Both the position numbers and the translations under genes were made by a program. 64,000 nt of DNA from Sesamum alatum (Eukaryota; Streptophyta; Magnoliopsida; Lamiales; Pedaliaceae), in contig JACGWO010000005.1 in the NCBI GenBank assembly GCA_034509735.1, forward strand, positions 38,656,479-38,720,478, read 5' to 3'. The notes under the pieces were generated by a model that saw only the letters and a program-made list of their open reading frames with translations, searched no databases and was not told the origin of the DNA. Shown here one piece after another: positions 19,201 to 31,275 of the stretch (positions are counted from its first letter, which is position 1; each line of letters starts with the position of its first letter).

Positions 19201-19730
19201 ACATAACAGTTCGTTTGGTTGAACGAGGGGAAAGAATAATATTTTTTTGCAAATTGTTTGGTATAATTGAAATTAAAATATATATATATATATATATTTA
19301 GTACCAAAAGAATAAATTGAGAAAAAAATTATTTTTTAAAATTTTATTGATCAGTCGTTTCTCTTCATTTTGTACTAAAAAATAAATAAATTAATATTGT
19401 ACTGAAATAATTTCAAGTTACTAAAAATTTAAAAATAAGAGTATTCATAAAAAAAGAACACAAATAATGTTATATGGTTATCTTTTTTCAAACATTATGT
19501 ACGGATGTTATTAACGAGAAAATGCCAAAAAAATGAAGGAAAATTATATGTATGGGTAATTGAGTAAATAAAAATAAAAATATGTACTTAATCATCATTT
19601 TTGTTTTATACTTTCATTTTTGCATTTAATTTTGGACGAAAACAAAATTGGACTCAAAAGAGATTTCATGTACATACAATTTTACTTCTCATTCGTTTAT
19701 TCCCTAATCAAACACCAGTTTTATCTTATA
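19201..19730. repeat. Possible MITE upstream of SRP54
   Basis: The left end TTCGTTTGGTTGAACGAGG and the right end TTATTCCCTAATCAAACACC are roughly complementary across an AT-rich interior that includes an (AT)n tract at about 19279-19300. No target duplication was assigned. No gene is seen here. Confidence 0.35.
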
Positions 19731-20680
19731 CATTCCTTTTCGTTTTCACTTTTCTTATGTACCCATTTTAACTCCACCCATAGTCCTTGAAAAAAGCAAA
19801 ATGCAATTTGATAGGGTTTTAACAAGAGAAGCTTTGAAAGGACAAAAAAAATTGCCAATATGTTTTCAAAATATCAAAATAGGACAATGATGCACACATT
19901 TTTATATGATTCTGTCGCATTCGATTTTTCCCACTTGATGACTCAGAATCATTATCGTTAATCACTCAACACCTGAAATGATGACGATACATATATCCAT
20001 ACAGACTTCTCTAGAGCCATTTTTGGACCAAGGTATATTCTTTTTTTTAGAGAGTATTTTTCATCTTTCTCTTCGACTTCGTACTCAAGTAACTTAAACA
20101 TCGAAGTGTTTTCGTTGGGGGTCTCCAATAAACCTAATATTTACTCATCCTCTCAGATCCCAAACACTATTCAAATTGAACTACTTTCAAGATCGTCACA
20201 ATCTCAAATCCAGGTCACAATTTAACCATTATGCGGATGAAGAAAAGGAACAAACGATCTCATAATTGGATGAAAAGCAGGTTGTAACTTGTAAGCTAAA
20301 ATTTCAGGGATACATTTGACATTTTTTTCCATTTCCAAACTTTGGGTTAATTGGGTTGGGACTATTTGAATCCAAGCACCTCGGCTGGGCCCTCCAAATA
20401 GTCTCACAGATATAATCAAAGACAGAAATTGAAGAATAAGTCATTTTGTAAGTTGAAATTTGAGAATGTCATAATTAACCCAAGCCCGTAATAAATTTGT
20501 AAGTTGAGGCTTCTTATTTGTTCTAGTGTATTTATAAATTACCCTGCATTGCAACACAACTCTTACAATTGTTGAAGAAATCAAACATACCGACCATCTG
20601 ATCAACATATACATCGGGCCGCCCCAAAGCCGAAGGAGAACCATCTAGCCAATGTGCAGAGAACACTTGAGTGGTCTTTA
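19731..20680. other. Intergenic spacer
   Basis: No supported gene. The short minus-strand open frames at 20222-20419 and 20441-20644 show no recognisable family. Confidence 0.5.
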
Positions 20681-20689
20681 TCTTGGCTC

Positions 20690-20990
20690 CATCTCAACCT
20701 ATATTCAACACTTCTGTAGATGTGGAAAGAAGGCAAAACCTCCAGTATCAACAGAATCTTTAACATCTAAACCAATAGCAGTTTCCAGCCTCACAAGACA
20801 CCAATTGCCATGCAAAGAGAAACTTGGTAGTGCTGACCCATCAAGAACTGGCCAAATTTTTGTAATGCCGAGTAGCTTACATGCAACAATTTCAGACGAT
20901 AATAAGGCAATAATCCTCCAACGCGCTTATAATGGTGCTCGTTACACCACATGCCTTCCTATGACAGCTGGGCTAAACGACGTTAGACGA
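20690..20990 (-). pseudogene. Possible decayed coding fragment, unknown
   Basis: On minus, an open stretch without an initiator Met runs through about 85 codons with balanced amino-acid composition, including GITKIWPVLDGSALP and NWCLVRLETAIGLDVKD, and ends in TGA near 20716. In-frame stops lie just upstream. It looks protein-like but I do not recognise it. The overlapping + frame (20652-21029) is the alternative reading. It could be chance. Confidence 0.2.
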
Positions 20991-21282
20991 GTACCAAGCA
21001 AATATATCCAATTAAAAACTCAGAAGTAAGAGAAAATCACAAAACAGCAGGAAAAAGGAAGACACAAGAAGCATAAATTACTTTGATCTCAACTTTTGAC
21101 ATGACCTGAGTAAATTGACCAAGGCCCAATCCTCGAGGGAAGCTTCCCAACTTACATGGCTTCATATAAAAGAACAAAGTTTCTACAACATGGATAATTT
21201 TAGTATTGAACATTTTGTGGCACAACCTACATAAAGTCTAGCAGCAGCTATTGCAGCTCACGAACCCACTACCACCACTAAT

Positions 21283-24076
21283 TTAGAATACATCTGGATG
21301 GAAACGTCCTGGGATGGAGTTGCTCTGCTGAGCCTGACGCAAATGCAATGTCAACGCATAATTGTTCACCTGCAGGAACAGCAATCCAGCCAAGAGATAT
21401 TACTAGGTTATTATTTCAGATGGAACTTAAACCTGTCAATTTCTTCCAATTCATTATGTGGAAACAAAAGTTGTATTAATTTTTGTTTTTCAGTCATCTC
21501 TTTACTTGATCATGTCATGGATAAAATATCATGAGTGGAACTGTAAGTAGCCAAGAACCAACTTTCTCAAGACAAAACCTATGTGGACTTGACGAACTAA
21601 CCTCAAGCGTTCGCAGCTGCTCCTGATACTGAACCACCAATTGCTTCAGTTGCTGCACCTCTTGAGTTCTCTCATCATTCTCCTTTTGGCGTTCATGCTG
21701 GATGGCTACAGCACGTTTAAGGATGACATTATCTCGGAGAAGTGCCTCAATTTGTTCCTTTAGCATCACATTTTCCTAGAAGAATAAGAAGATAACTGTA
21801 AACACAGAAGATAGGATTTGATTCTTCGCTTCACAAGGAATAATTTTGTGCTTTGCTGGTGCGCAAAACCAATAACAATATATTTTCTTTTGTCCACCAC
21901 TTATGTAGACCAAATTCAAAAACATCTTTTTTCATTTAAGAACTTAATATGTTTATTGGATAGTTCATGATGCGGGCCAAGCAAGGCATCACAACCTTTC
22001 ATTCAAATTGGATTGATTATAACAGCAAATCTTTCCATTAGCATCTACTGCCATCTACAATTTTTTTAATAATTTCAAATCAAATAGATAATTGAGGCAA
22101 AAAAAGATACCCAACCTTGTGAAAATTTTGAGCTGCCTCAACAGTAGCCTGAGAGCTTATGGATTTCTCCAAACTCTCCAATACGCTGGCAGCGCGGCCT
22201 CTAGCATCATCTATGCTAGTAGCATTCATCATCTCCTTCACAAGCAAATCCACCCATTCTGCCCCATCTAAAGGCAGGTTGTTCTGGACTTGAGGCTCCT
22301 GCAGAGGAACTGTATCCCCACCTGCTGGCATTTCACTTTCCGGTTATGTATCATCATAATTACCAAATGTCAAAAAGTGCAATTGAAATTCAAAATCTAG
22401 AAAGCATTTACACGTGTCCATGTCAACAGTTGGGGTTGAGGACTAATTAGTAGTATGGGTGAATTAAGGACAACACACAATTCCCTATAAGCATTACCGG
22501 TACAAACATCAAAACAAAAAAGATAAACCCGCAAAAGAGAAGCTTCTCCCAAAAAATCGTTTATCCGAAACCAAATGATTGCAAGTTAGCTAACATGCCA
22601 GGTCACAAAACTTTGGCATGCCAATCTTTTCACATGAAGGTGCGCTACTAACAAAATACCTCTTTTTGCTGAGCTTCAAAGCTACTGTGAATCATTTTTA
22701 ATGATATCCAAACGGCACTTTGCTTCCAATTGGTAGAATATTTTTTGTCCTCACCCTCTCTCAATGAAATGCTGCTCCGCAGCTCTCAAAACTTAGTTCA
22801 CAAAGATCTGATGAATATATTATAGATGAAGAAGTACGATGTTCTCTATGTTCAAATTGACCCAGTCATCCATCTGCTAATTTCAGAGATACTTATCTTT
22901 TATCTAACAGTTACCTGGTGGACCAGTCAGGCTCTAAAACACTTGTGAAGATGGATGGATTCACTTAATACACACATGAATTAATCCCATGTATGCAATT
23001 AGAGTAAGTCAATTGATCCATATATCAGGATAATCATCAAATATGCAATAATTATGAATACAGACAAACATGGATGCAAAAACCTGTCCTAAAAATAAGT
23101 GTAATAAATGAATCAGACAATTAGAATGACACGCGTACAAAACAACAAGCATGTAGGATAGCACCCCAAATATCAAGCCACGTGTGCCATTGCATTGTCC
23201 ATGCAATGTAAAGGCGTACCTTTTCCCATCATCACATTTTCTTCAACAGTCGAGTCTGAGTTGCCCTTCGAACATTGAAGACAAAGCTCGTGAAGGCTCT
23301 CAATAGCCAAATCCACGTCATTTCCAGACTCTTCTAAAGCTTTCTCTAGAAGCTGAAATAGTTATGAAAATGATAAGAGGGCCGTAGTCTTCTTGAACAG
23401 GTGGAAGCAGAAGAAAAATAATTTTAGCAAATTTATTTATGGAATAAAGTTCGCAAAAACAATCACCAAAGCAGCTTTCACAAAGGCCAACAACCAGGCA
23501 ATTAAACAATAGAGTTATTTGAAAAAAAAAATTAAATCATTTATGATCCCCAATTGTAACAAAGAGCTGCAAGGGCATATGAGAATTCACCTTCCCGATC
23601 TGCAAAGGTATATCCGAGTTCACCTTCCCAATCAAACAAATTTCAGCGGATTTAACAATTCATAGATAAATAAATTCATCTTATGCACAAGGGTAGAAAT
23701 TTGGCTATAAAAGCTAAACTCTAGTGTCAAAGAAATCATTAAAGTAAAAAATTAATCATTTCTAGCAGACAAATGAAATAACCCATGAACGATTCAGGTC
23801 CACCGAGCCCTAATCTCCACAGAATTCATAAACCCAGCATAAAAACTCCACATGAAGGGTAAAGTTTACCTGAATTTCCATATCTGGAAACAAAGCCTTA
23901 AGCCGATCAACCGGACTTGTTTGTACCGGCGGCGAATAAGTAAACCGGACCGGCGAAGTGGACGAAGAGCACCGGAATTTCTTGTATGCCGGCGGCGATG
24001 CAGACGTCGGCGACGCCGCCGCCGCCGATTCTATGTCCTCGAAGAACGATCTCTTTCCACACACTATCGCAGACAT
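21283..24076 (-). CDS. CUE-domain (ubiquitin-binding) protein, 5 exons
   Basis: Exons on minus: 23870-24076, 23220-23352, 22116-22324, 21602-21775, 21283-21369. They join in phase to about 269 aa. The N-terminus MSAIVCGKRSFFED is followed by an Ala/Ser/Pro-rich low-complexity stretch. The CUE-like region is about residues 55-110 (SPVDRLKALFPDMEIQ, then LLEKALEESGNDVDLAIESL), split by intron 1. A second helical region at about 118-183 contains LPLDGAEWVDLLVKEM. A coiled coil at about 184-250 is rich in Gln and Glu, and the end is PGRFHPDVF. This is the layout of plant 'ubiquitin system component Cue' proteins, for example At1g80040 and At5g32440 from memory. Their cellular role is not established. 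CUE domains bind mono-ubiquitin. Intron 2 ends in a tandem CAGCAG acceptor. Confidence 0.85.
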
Positions 24077-24330
24077 TATAACAATTATGATAATTAAAAA
24101 TCCGATTTAGTTCAACAAAGATTATCGCTCCGATTATTCGTTCCTGCCGAAATTCAAGTTAAAAATATATCGAATCAGGAACTAGGGTTAGGGTTTTGAG
24201 GGATGCAATTGAAGATTCCAAGCTTTCCTTCGGGGTAGAAATGTACTTTTCTTCTAATCTCCGCCTTTCTTTCTGGAAAAGCATTTGCGTTCATTCGGCG
24301 GACGGAGCTATTTATAGCTGTTGGAAGTTG
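24077..24330 (-). promoter_or_regulatory. CUE-gene promoter and leader
   Basis: A TATA box CTATAAATAG lies at about 24308-24318 on minus. A telo-box-like AAAACCCTAACCCTA lies at about 24184-24197. This places transcription start near 24280 and the telo-box in the 5' leader. Confidence 0.55.
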
Positions 24331-25030
24331 AGAAACTTCGACAGTTTGCACGCGCCTCTTAGCGCGTAGATTCTCATCAATATCGCCTTACCACCGATAG
24401 CCTAGTTATACGGTTCAGTGCAGTTCAATTGAAAATTTGAAATCGTGTAAAGAAAGATCACGCCAATATATTCCGGCAAGTGTCGCATTCAACATGTGGT
24501 TGAAATTTAACAAATGTTTTTCGAGTTAAAACATTGACATTATACGATCAACATTAAACATCAAAATTCAGTTTTTTTTATTACAATTTTATAAATACAT
24601 TTTGTGTGTAAATTTTTTATTAGTTGTATATAATATATTTATAAAATATAATATTATTTACTATAAAATAAACTGAAATTAAGTTGTCTAATGATGATAC
24701 TTGTGGAAAATAAATGATCGAGTTCGAGTTTCAATGAAAAATTGATCATCAACTTTAATCATTCTTTACAAATATATATATAATTTATTCAAATTAAATT
24801 TGCTCAAATCCAATTAATCACATTGTTAGTGTCAAATCAACAAAACTTATTATTCAAATCAAATTACTGCCGATCGATTAATTACATTACAAGTGTTATT
24901 ATGTTATTGTATTGGACATATAATTTATCGCTCTCTGCAAACTACGAATGGATTGAATTTGATCAAATTGAGTTCAGGTTCGAACAAGGATTTCTCATAT
25001 TTTTTTCATTTAAGAACTAGTTAATCTATA
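24331..25030. other. AT-rich intergenic spacer
   Basis: No gene seen. The stretch around 24780-25015 has repeated TCAAATC/GATTTGA-type words typical of decayed transposon sequence. Confidence 0.5.
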
Positions 25031-25430
25031 TGATAAATTACAACCACCTCCTCTAAAATTTAACATAATTATAAATATTCCATCATTATTTAAAAAATTA
25101 CAAATACCCCTCAAATGAAAAATAATTACGTAACTTCTAAACGGCCAGGTGAACATGTAAAAAATGTAAAAACAAAGATTGGAGGGGGGTAAAATGAATA
25201 ATTCATAAGGCATATTAGTCCATAGAAATATTTTAAAAATTATAAGAAATATATAAAATTACAATTCATAATCCAAAATGGTGTTTTGATGGATGAAAAC
25301 CTAAGAGAAGTTAACGAAATGAGCTTGTTGTTAGACGGACATCAATATCATGGGAGAATTTGTAAAATTTCAAACAACAAGAAAGTATTTGTATATACCA
25401 AATCTCAGATAATATGGATGTAATTTACCA
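25031..25430. mobile_element. MITE with about 9-bp target duplication (MULE-like)
   Basis: Left end TGATAAATTACAACCACC and right end GGATGTAATTTACCA are complementary. The flanks TAATCTATA and TAGTTTATA look like a 9-bp duplication with two differences. The interior is about 400 bp, AT-rich and non-coding. The same family is seen at 12418, 43472 and 54297. Confidence 0.55.
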
Positions 25431-25974
25431 TAGTTTATATCCAAGACGTTATCAGGTGTTTGGTAAAATTCAGGAACAGATGAAACCTAAAATGCACTAT
25501 GCAGCAACTCATACAATGCAATTTTAAGACACAAATTGAGTACAGGGGAGGAACAACTAAACCTCGTACAAAAGAAAACGAAAATGGCAGAGAAAAAACT
25601 ATTTTCACCAAGGAATTCTCTCTAAGTTGATCCATAGGAACGGATCGATGAGAGGTCGGATGCAAACTATCGACATAACTCGTTGTGTAACCACTCTTTA
25701 TATGCAATGTCAGCAAACTTCGGCCACAAACTAGCGTGCGTAGCTGTCAGCATCATCCGCTTCGCACAATGTACTTGTATCAAGTCCCCTCCGCCTCTGG
25801 TATGAGCAGAGATTAAACTGAGATCTCAGACAAAGTTGCTTAATTAAAGACCATCTTTGCTGTAAACATTCTAGTTCATGACAAGTTGTTATTTTGAGTC
25901 GAGCAATATCTAGGATGCACGATGTACAGAAAGATTAGGACATAAGCGCGTCTGAGGTACCAGAAATTGGAGTT

Positions 25975-27693
25975 CTATTGTCGAGGTTCCACCAAGACAT
26001 ATAGCGGTTTTCCATCCAACAATCGCCGTCCCTGTAAAAGAAGAGACAATGGTGTCTTATGTTTCCAGAATCAAACTTACTTCTGGAGAAAACATATCAT
26101 CCTATGGAGTTGTCTGTTTTAAGACAAATACCATCCTATGAAGTTGCCTGTTTGTTTGCGTTTTCATTTTTTCAAAATACAGATTACGTCAAGCAAATGT
26201 GATTGATCATGTTAGGATAGAACAACAATGTCACTAGAAGTAGAACCATTGTAGTTAGTTACCTTAACCTCCGGCAATCCAATAACACATGCACACTCGA
26301 CAACCTCAGCACCGACACGTTCTGGACAAACGAAAACCATTGTCGTGACAGTGAGTATGAAGCAGTAAGATTTGAAACGGAAACAAGAAAAACAATTTTG
26401 GGACCTCACCCAAAAGCCTTATGGCCGCAGAGAGGGTCCCTCCCGTTGCCACTAAATCATCGACTACCAATGCACGTTCACCTTGTTTTACAGCACCGGC
26501 CACGCGCATTTCCAGACAATCACTACCGTATTCGAGCTCGTATGCCTCAGAAATAACGTCACCTGGACAAGTACAGATCCACAGAAATGCATATGAATCC
26601 CTATAGCAATATCAATTCCTATTCAAGAACTTGACAACTTAACTTCTGAATCTTGCATTCGGGCTATTGAATTGGTTACAAAGTTACCAAATTTCACCAA
26701 AATCATGTCTTATAAGGCTAGAAGAGTGAAAATTCAAGTCAAGACAGAAACTTTTACCAGGAAGCTTCCCCGGTTTACGCAGAGGGATAAATTTGGCACC
26801 GATTGCCAATGCAATCGGAGGGGCGAATATAAAGCCTCTCGCTTCGACTCCTACGCACAAGATTCAGCCATAAGCACATCGAGCAAGCATTGAACTACCC
26901 CTAATCACTCTGACTAAAAGTTGCAATAGTTAAGCTGGTTGCCATGTACAACTTTTGTAATCAAGAGTCAACTTGTAAAAAGAACCAAGAAAATGAAATC
27001 CCTTTTCCACCAAAACTTCTCTGAAATCATCTTTCCAGGCAGAATATAAGTTCAATCAAATTCAAGAAAAGTGCAGAATCTTGGAGAACACCAAAACAGG
27101 TTCAGACAACAGCCACAGAGAAAGAATATGGGAAAATTGCACTTTTGATCCATGTGATAGAGGGTGTTGCGTTTTTTATCCTACGGTTCATGGGCTTAGC
27201 ACATTTAGTCCCAAGACTAAAAAATTGTAGCATTCGGGACAAAAGTGCTACATTTTTTTATCCCGAATGCCACAACCTTTTATCCTATATAATTTAGTAA
27301 GCAGTGGGACCAAAAGTGCAATTTTCCGAAAGAATACCGTACCAGCAACAACAGAGATGCCCATGTCTCTGTATCTCTCGACAAAGATATCAACAGTGTG
27401 CTTGAAGACCTTGTGATCAGAGACAAGTGTTGTTATGTCCTGAAACATAATCCCTGCAGCCCAAGACAACAAAAAAAGGTGCAAGAAAACACAACATCAA
27501 ACACAACCCAACAACATAAATTTCTCCAAACACTTGTCAACTAAGAATTCAACTCAAAAAATGGCACAGAAGAACAGAAGACTGAATCTTTCTGCACAAA
27601 ACCTGGTTTAGGGAAGTTGGGCACAACGCTAATGGCATCAGAAATGGCCTTCAATCTTGGGTCACCTCTTAAACCATTCTCTGCTGCAAACAT
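25975..27693 (-). CDS. APT: Adenine phosphoribosyltransferase (6 exons)
   Basis: Exons on minus: 27603-27693, 27343-27453, 26758-26850, 26410-26562, 26263-26321, 25975-26031. They join in phase to 187 aa, normal for plant cytosolic APTs. It converts adenine and PRPP to AMP; family members also take cytokinin bases. The start is the first ATG, giving [15 protein letters not shown]. The hood and substrate region includes [20 protein letters not shown]. The PRPP-binding loop is [14 protein letters not shown], residues 129-142, with Asp133-Asp134. The C-terminus is [15 protein letters not shown]. There is no N-terminal extension, so a cytosolic form is inferred. I cannot assign the paralogue (APT1 to APT5). 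Intron 2 contains a MITE at 27129-27327. A TATA-like TATAAATAA on minus lies at about 27854-27863. Confidence 0.95.
27129..27327. mobile_element. 199-bp MITE in APT intron 2, 9-bp target duplication
   Basis: Terminal inverted repeats GGAAAATTGCACTTTTG and CAAAAGTGCAATTTTCC are perfect over 17 bp; two extra bases (TG) precede the left one. Both sides carry the 9-bp duplication GAAAGAATA (27120-27128 and 27328-27336). A 9-bp duplication points to a Mutator-like element. The interior is partly self-complementary around 27230-27280. Confidence 0.8.
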
Positions 27694-27699
27694 CTTTCA

Positions 27700-28754
27700 C
27701 AATTCTTGCTTTTAGCTCTGTTGTTCTTGTTATGAGTGAGAAGAAGAGAGACAGAGAGAGAGAGGGTGTAATTGTGTATTATTAAAGACTGTATCTCTTG
27801 GGGGTTGGTGGGCAAAAGCTCCACTTAGGAAGATCCAAGTGCTCAATCCTCCTATTATTTATACATCAACTTTTTTATTATTATTTTTTCCTTTTCTTTT
27901 AACACTTTTTTTCTTTTTCTTGGGGATATACTATTTTAATTTTTGTATTTACTGAAAAAAGGGCTGGCATCCGATGCTTTTGGTGTATACTTGAAGGTGT
28001 TATTTGATTTAAGAAAAAAAAATCTATAATATAAAAAAAAATTACAACTAATCGAATTTTCATTCGAGGGTGAGTCTAAGTAGAAATTTATCAAAACCAA
28101 GAAGGATGGTCTCTCAAGATTATCCAAACCCGCTCTATTGCCAGCCATAAAAGTGTTTTTTTTTATTTTTCTTACATAATTATTCTTGTTAGATTGAGGC
28201 TTTTTTTGAACAATTAATTTTTTTTGTATGAATTGACACATGTTTTTGTCTCAATTTGTGTAGATACAAGTAATTTTTTTAGCTTTGATTGATGTGTTTG
28301 TCTCATTTTATATTTTATGGGTATTATTAATTTTTATTTGCTAAAAATAATTATGCATCAATATTTATGATGAGTTCATTATTTGTAGTTTAATATAATT
28401 TCATGCTAAAATAATTAAAAATATAAGGGCAAAAATCACTATGCCCAATATTTCAAACTAAAAATAAATAAATTATGTATGTTGTATGGAACATACCATG
28501 TCTTCGACCTCATTTTCAACACATCATGTGGTGTGTCCATTAATGATATTTTCAGTATATTTCAAATACTCGTTCGATGTATTTTAATATTGTTTCAGAT
28601 ATATTTTTGAAATTTGGAGAATTATTTTTAATATATGTCTTTTTAATTTTGTCTATTATATTGGATGATGGTGTGAAATCAATATATTTTTATTTTAATT
28701 AATATTTTAGAAACTAAAAAGTAAAAATGAAAACATAAGCAAACAACAATTAAA
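27700..28754. other. APT upstream region and AT-rich spacer
   Basis: The APT TATA-like box lies near 27855. A (GA)n-rich leader is at about 27745-27770. Beyond 27870 the sequence is AT-rich with long T runs and no supported gene. Confidence 0.5.
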
Positions 28755-29910
28755 CCCTATATGTTTGGTTTTGTTTTCTATCCATCTCCGATATGGTTAA
28801 AAAACAAAATCAAACATAACATTACCCAAAATATTTTGACTGGGTGTTTTGGATAATTTTCACATTCTCCTATACAATAATATATTATATAATTTAATCC
28901 ACCTACAAACAAATAAATATTATTATATACATATATATATAAATATATAAAAGATGCATGATTTGACAATAAACAATATTTTTTGACCTCCCAATATACA
29001 ACACAATACATACAATAAACAAATATTACTATATTCATTTATAAAAATATATATGTGACATGATTTGACAATAAAGAGTGTTTTTTGTCTCTCAATATAC
29101 AACACAATACATACAATATATTTTTAACACTATTTAAAATTAACTCTAAAAATGAATCCAAACATACACCTATCTCTAATACACTTATTTATCTTAATTT
29201 TTCTCGATCTATCTCCACAAAACAAAACAAAACACTCAAAAAATAAATTCACACACAATGAAAATTTTCTAAAATCATTCGAAAATTCTTCAACTGAGCT
29301 TATAAATTTATAAGAATATTGTAAGTCTTGATGTATAGGAAAAAAAGTCGATATAATATAAAAAAAAATTCAATCTAGAACACTAAAATATCTTCTTTTT
29401 TTTTTGGCGTAAACAAAAGCCTTATGTTTGATTTTATTTTTGGAATGTTTTGTTTTGTTTTGTGGAAATAGAGAGAAAAAAAATAAAAATAAATAAGTGT
29501 GTGTTAGAGATGTGGTATGTTTGGATTTGTTGTTGGAGTAAATTTTAAATAATGTAAAAAATATATTTTATGTATTGTGTTGTATATTGGAAGACAAAAA
29601 ATACTGTTCATTTTCAAACATGTCTCTTTTATATATTATTATATATGTAATAATATTTATTTTTTTGGATGTATTGTGTTGTATATTAAGAGATAAAAAA
29701 TATTGTTCATTGTCAAATCATGTCTCTTTTATATATTTTTATAAATATATATGTGTATAATAATATTTCTTTATTTGTAGGTCGATGTATGTATATACGA
29801 GAGAACGGACCAAAAACACCCAATAAAAATATTTTGAGTAATAATATATTTAATTTTATTTTCTCTCTATCTCATATACGAGTAGAAAATGAAACCAAAT
29901 ATGGCTAAGG
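28755..29910. mobile_element. Large imperfect palindrome / foldback element (about 1.15 kb)
   Basis: The left arm (28755 to about 29253) and right arm (about 29414-29910) are reverse complements with scattered mismatches, around a loop of about 160 bp. Matching landmarks include TATGTTTGGTTTTGTTTTC (left) with GAAAATGAAACCAAATATG (right), and AATATACAACACAATACAT (left) with ATGTATTGTGTTGTATATT (right). Each arm holds two copies of a roughly 120-bp sub-unit (TGATTTGACAATAAA to CAATACATACAATA). No transposase is seen, and no confident target duplication was found. I infer a foldback or MITE-like element able to form a long hairpin RNA. Confidence 0.75.
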
Positions 29911-31160
29911 ATTCTCTATATTTTTAGTATTTTTAAATTTATATTTAAATTGTAATAACATTAGTTATTATAAAATAAACGTGTGGAAAGATAGGTAAGG
30001 GCAGGAAAGTAATTTGAGAAGAGAATTACGGCTCCTGAGTACTAATTGGCAGAGAATCAAGTGGCAGGTGCAGGAGATCCCGGGATTAAGGTGGTCCCCC
30101 CTAGCTGCTGACGTGTCTACGTCTTATCAGGTGACCTCAGTCTCGTAGATCTATCTCCCATGGGCCCACCTCCGATTGCGGTATGATCATTGTCAGATAT
30201 TCTTCTTTTGAACGTTGGGCGCTTCGAATTGCGTGATAGGGAACATCATCGATTTTGAATTTCGAATCAGGTGTACTGCATGCGTCACATGCAATAATTG
30301 TTCTTTTTCCTATTTCTAATAAATAAACAATAATAATATATTCAAAATTGATTGGTGTGTTTTTATTTTAATAATGTGACATAAACATGTTATAAACATA
30401 ATATATTAAATTATTCAAATTTGATTTGTGTTTGATCCAATTAATTTTCATTTGAGGAAGACAATCATGACTTTAGGGCAACAACAAGTGTCGTGATTCT
30501 CCATCAGTACAGCTTTTCTGATTTCTCAAGTTTTATTTTATTTATTTTTTTACTATATATTATTGTGATAAATTAATATATTAGTTTGATATTACAATTA
30601 TTTTAGAGATATAATTATAAACACAAATCATCCAATTTTCACAAAAATATAACAAAAATTAAAATGAATTAACATTTTACGTTTAAAATGTTAGGAAAAT
30701 AAAAAATATGAATGAAGGAAAATGAATTCAGAGTTGAGCCGTGGATAATACACACTTTCTTTAAAGTGACAATTATCCCAGAAAACATATATAATTTCTC
30801 CAAATTGCAATGTTTAAATTGCAGATTGGTTCACAGTCGTTGTAATTTTTTTTCTAAATTTTATTTTGAAACTTAAGGACACACATCTCATTATAAATTA
30901 TTTTTAAATTTTTTTATTCTTCCAATGTGGTAGGTCTTTTTATTTACAAACTATGTCCATCCAAAAATAAGTTGGATCCAACTTAGATCTTAATAGGGTT
31001 TCTAATGAATTCAGATACACTTATTCAGAATAAGTTAGATACAGGTTGATACAATGCATGTAATTATAAAATTGGTTAAATAAAAGCGTTTCAAACCTAA
31101 AAAATGTGTTTACGGTAGCAAGAGGGGATTAATAAAACCAAAGAAAAGGTATTAGAAGAA
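29911..31160. other. Intergenic spacer
   Basis: No gene seen. The 30000-30300 part is less AT-rich and contains GCTGACGTGTCTACGT with ACGT cores, but no linked gene was found. The rest is AT-rich. Confidence 0.5.
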
Positions 31161-31164
31161 CGAA

Positions 31165-31275
31165 TAATCTCTTAACCTAGTGGTTAAGGTTGATATCCCA
31201 TAACTTTAAAGATCGTGGGTTCTCGAACCCCACAAATGCGTGAGAGTGATGTTGTCTACTGTATATAGGGGTGTA
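31165..31275 (+). repeat. tRNA-derived SINE-like segment
   Basis: The A-box-like TAGTGGTTAAGG is at about 31178-31190. The B-box-like GTGGGTTCTCGAACCCC is at about 31215-31231. The spacing suits a tRNA-derived pol III promoter. The B box contains a 2-bp insertion (TTCTCGAA instead of TTCGAA), so a functional tRNA gene is unlikely. The 3' limit is uncertain. Confidence 0.5.

Noticed and set aside
23852..24097. Arg-rich open frame on + opposite CUE exon 1
   Set aside because: It is the antisense of the GC-rich Ala/Ser-coding part of the CUE gene.
28778..29760. Several 60-86 codon frames rich in Tyr, Ile and Cys
   Set aside because: They are readings of the AT-rich palindrome arms, and appear as mirror pairs because the arms are inverted copies.
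31165..31275. Functional tRNA gene
   Set aside because: The B box is disrupted and no acceptor stem or anticodon arm can be drawn; a SINE-like origin fits better.
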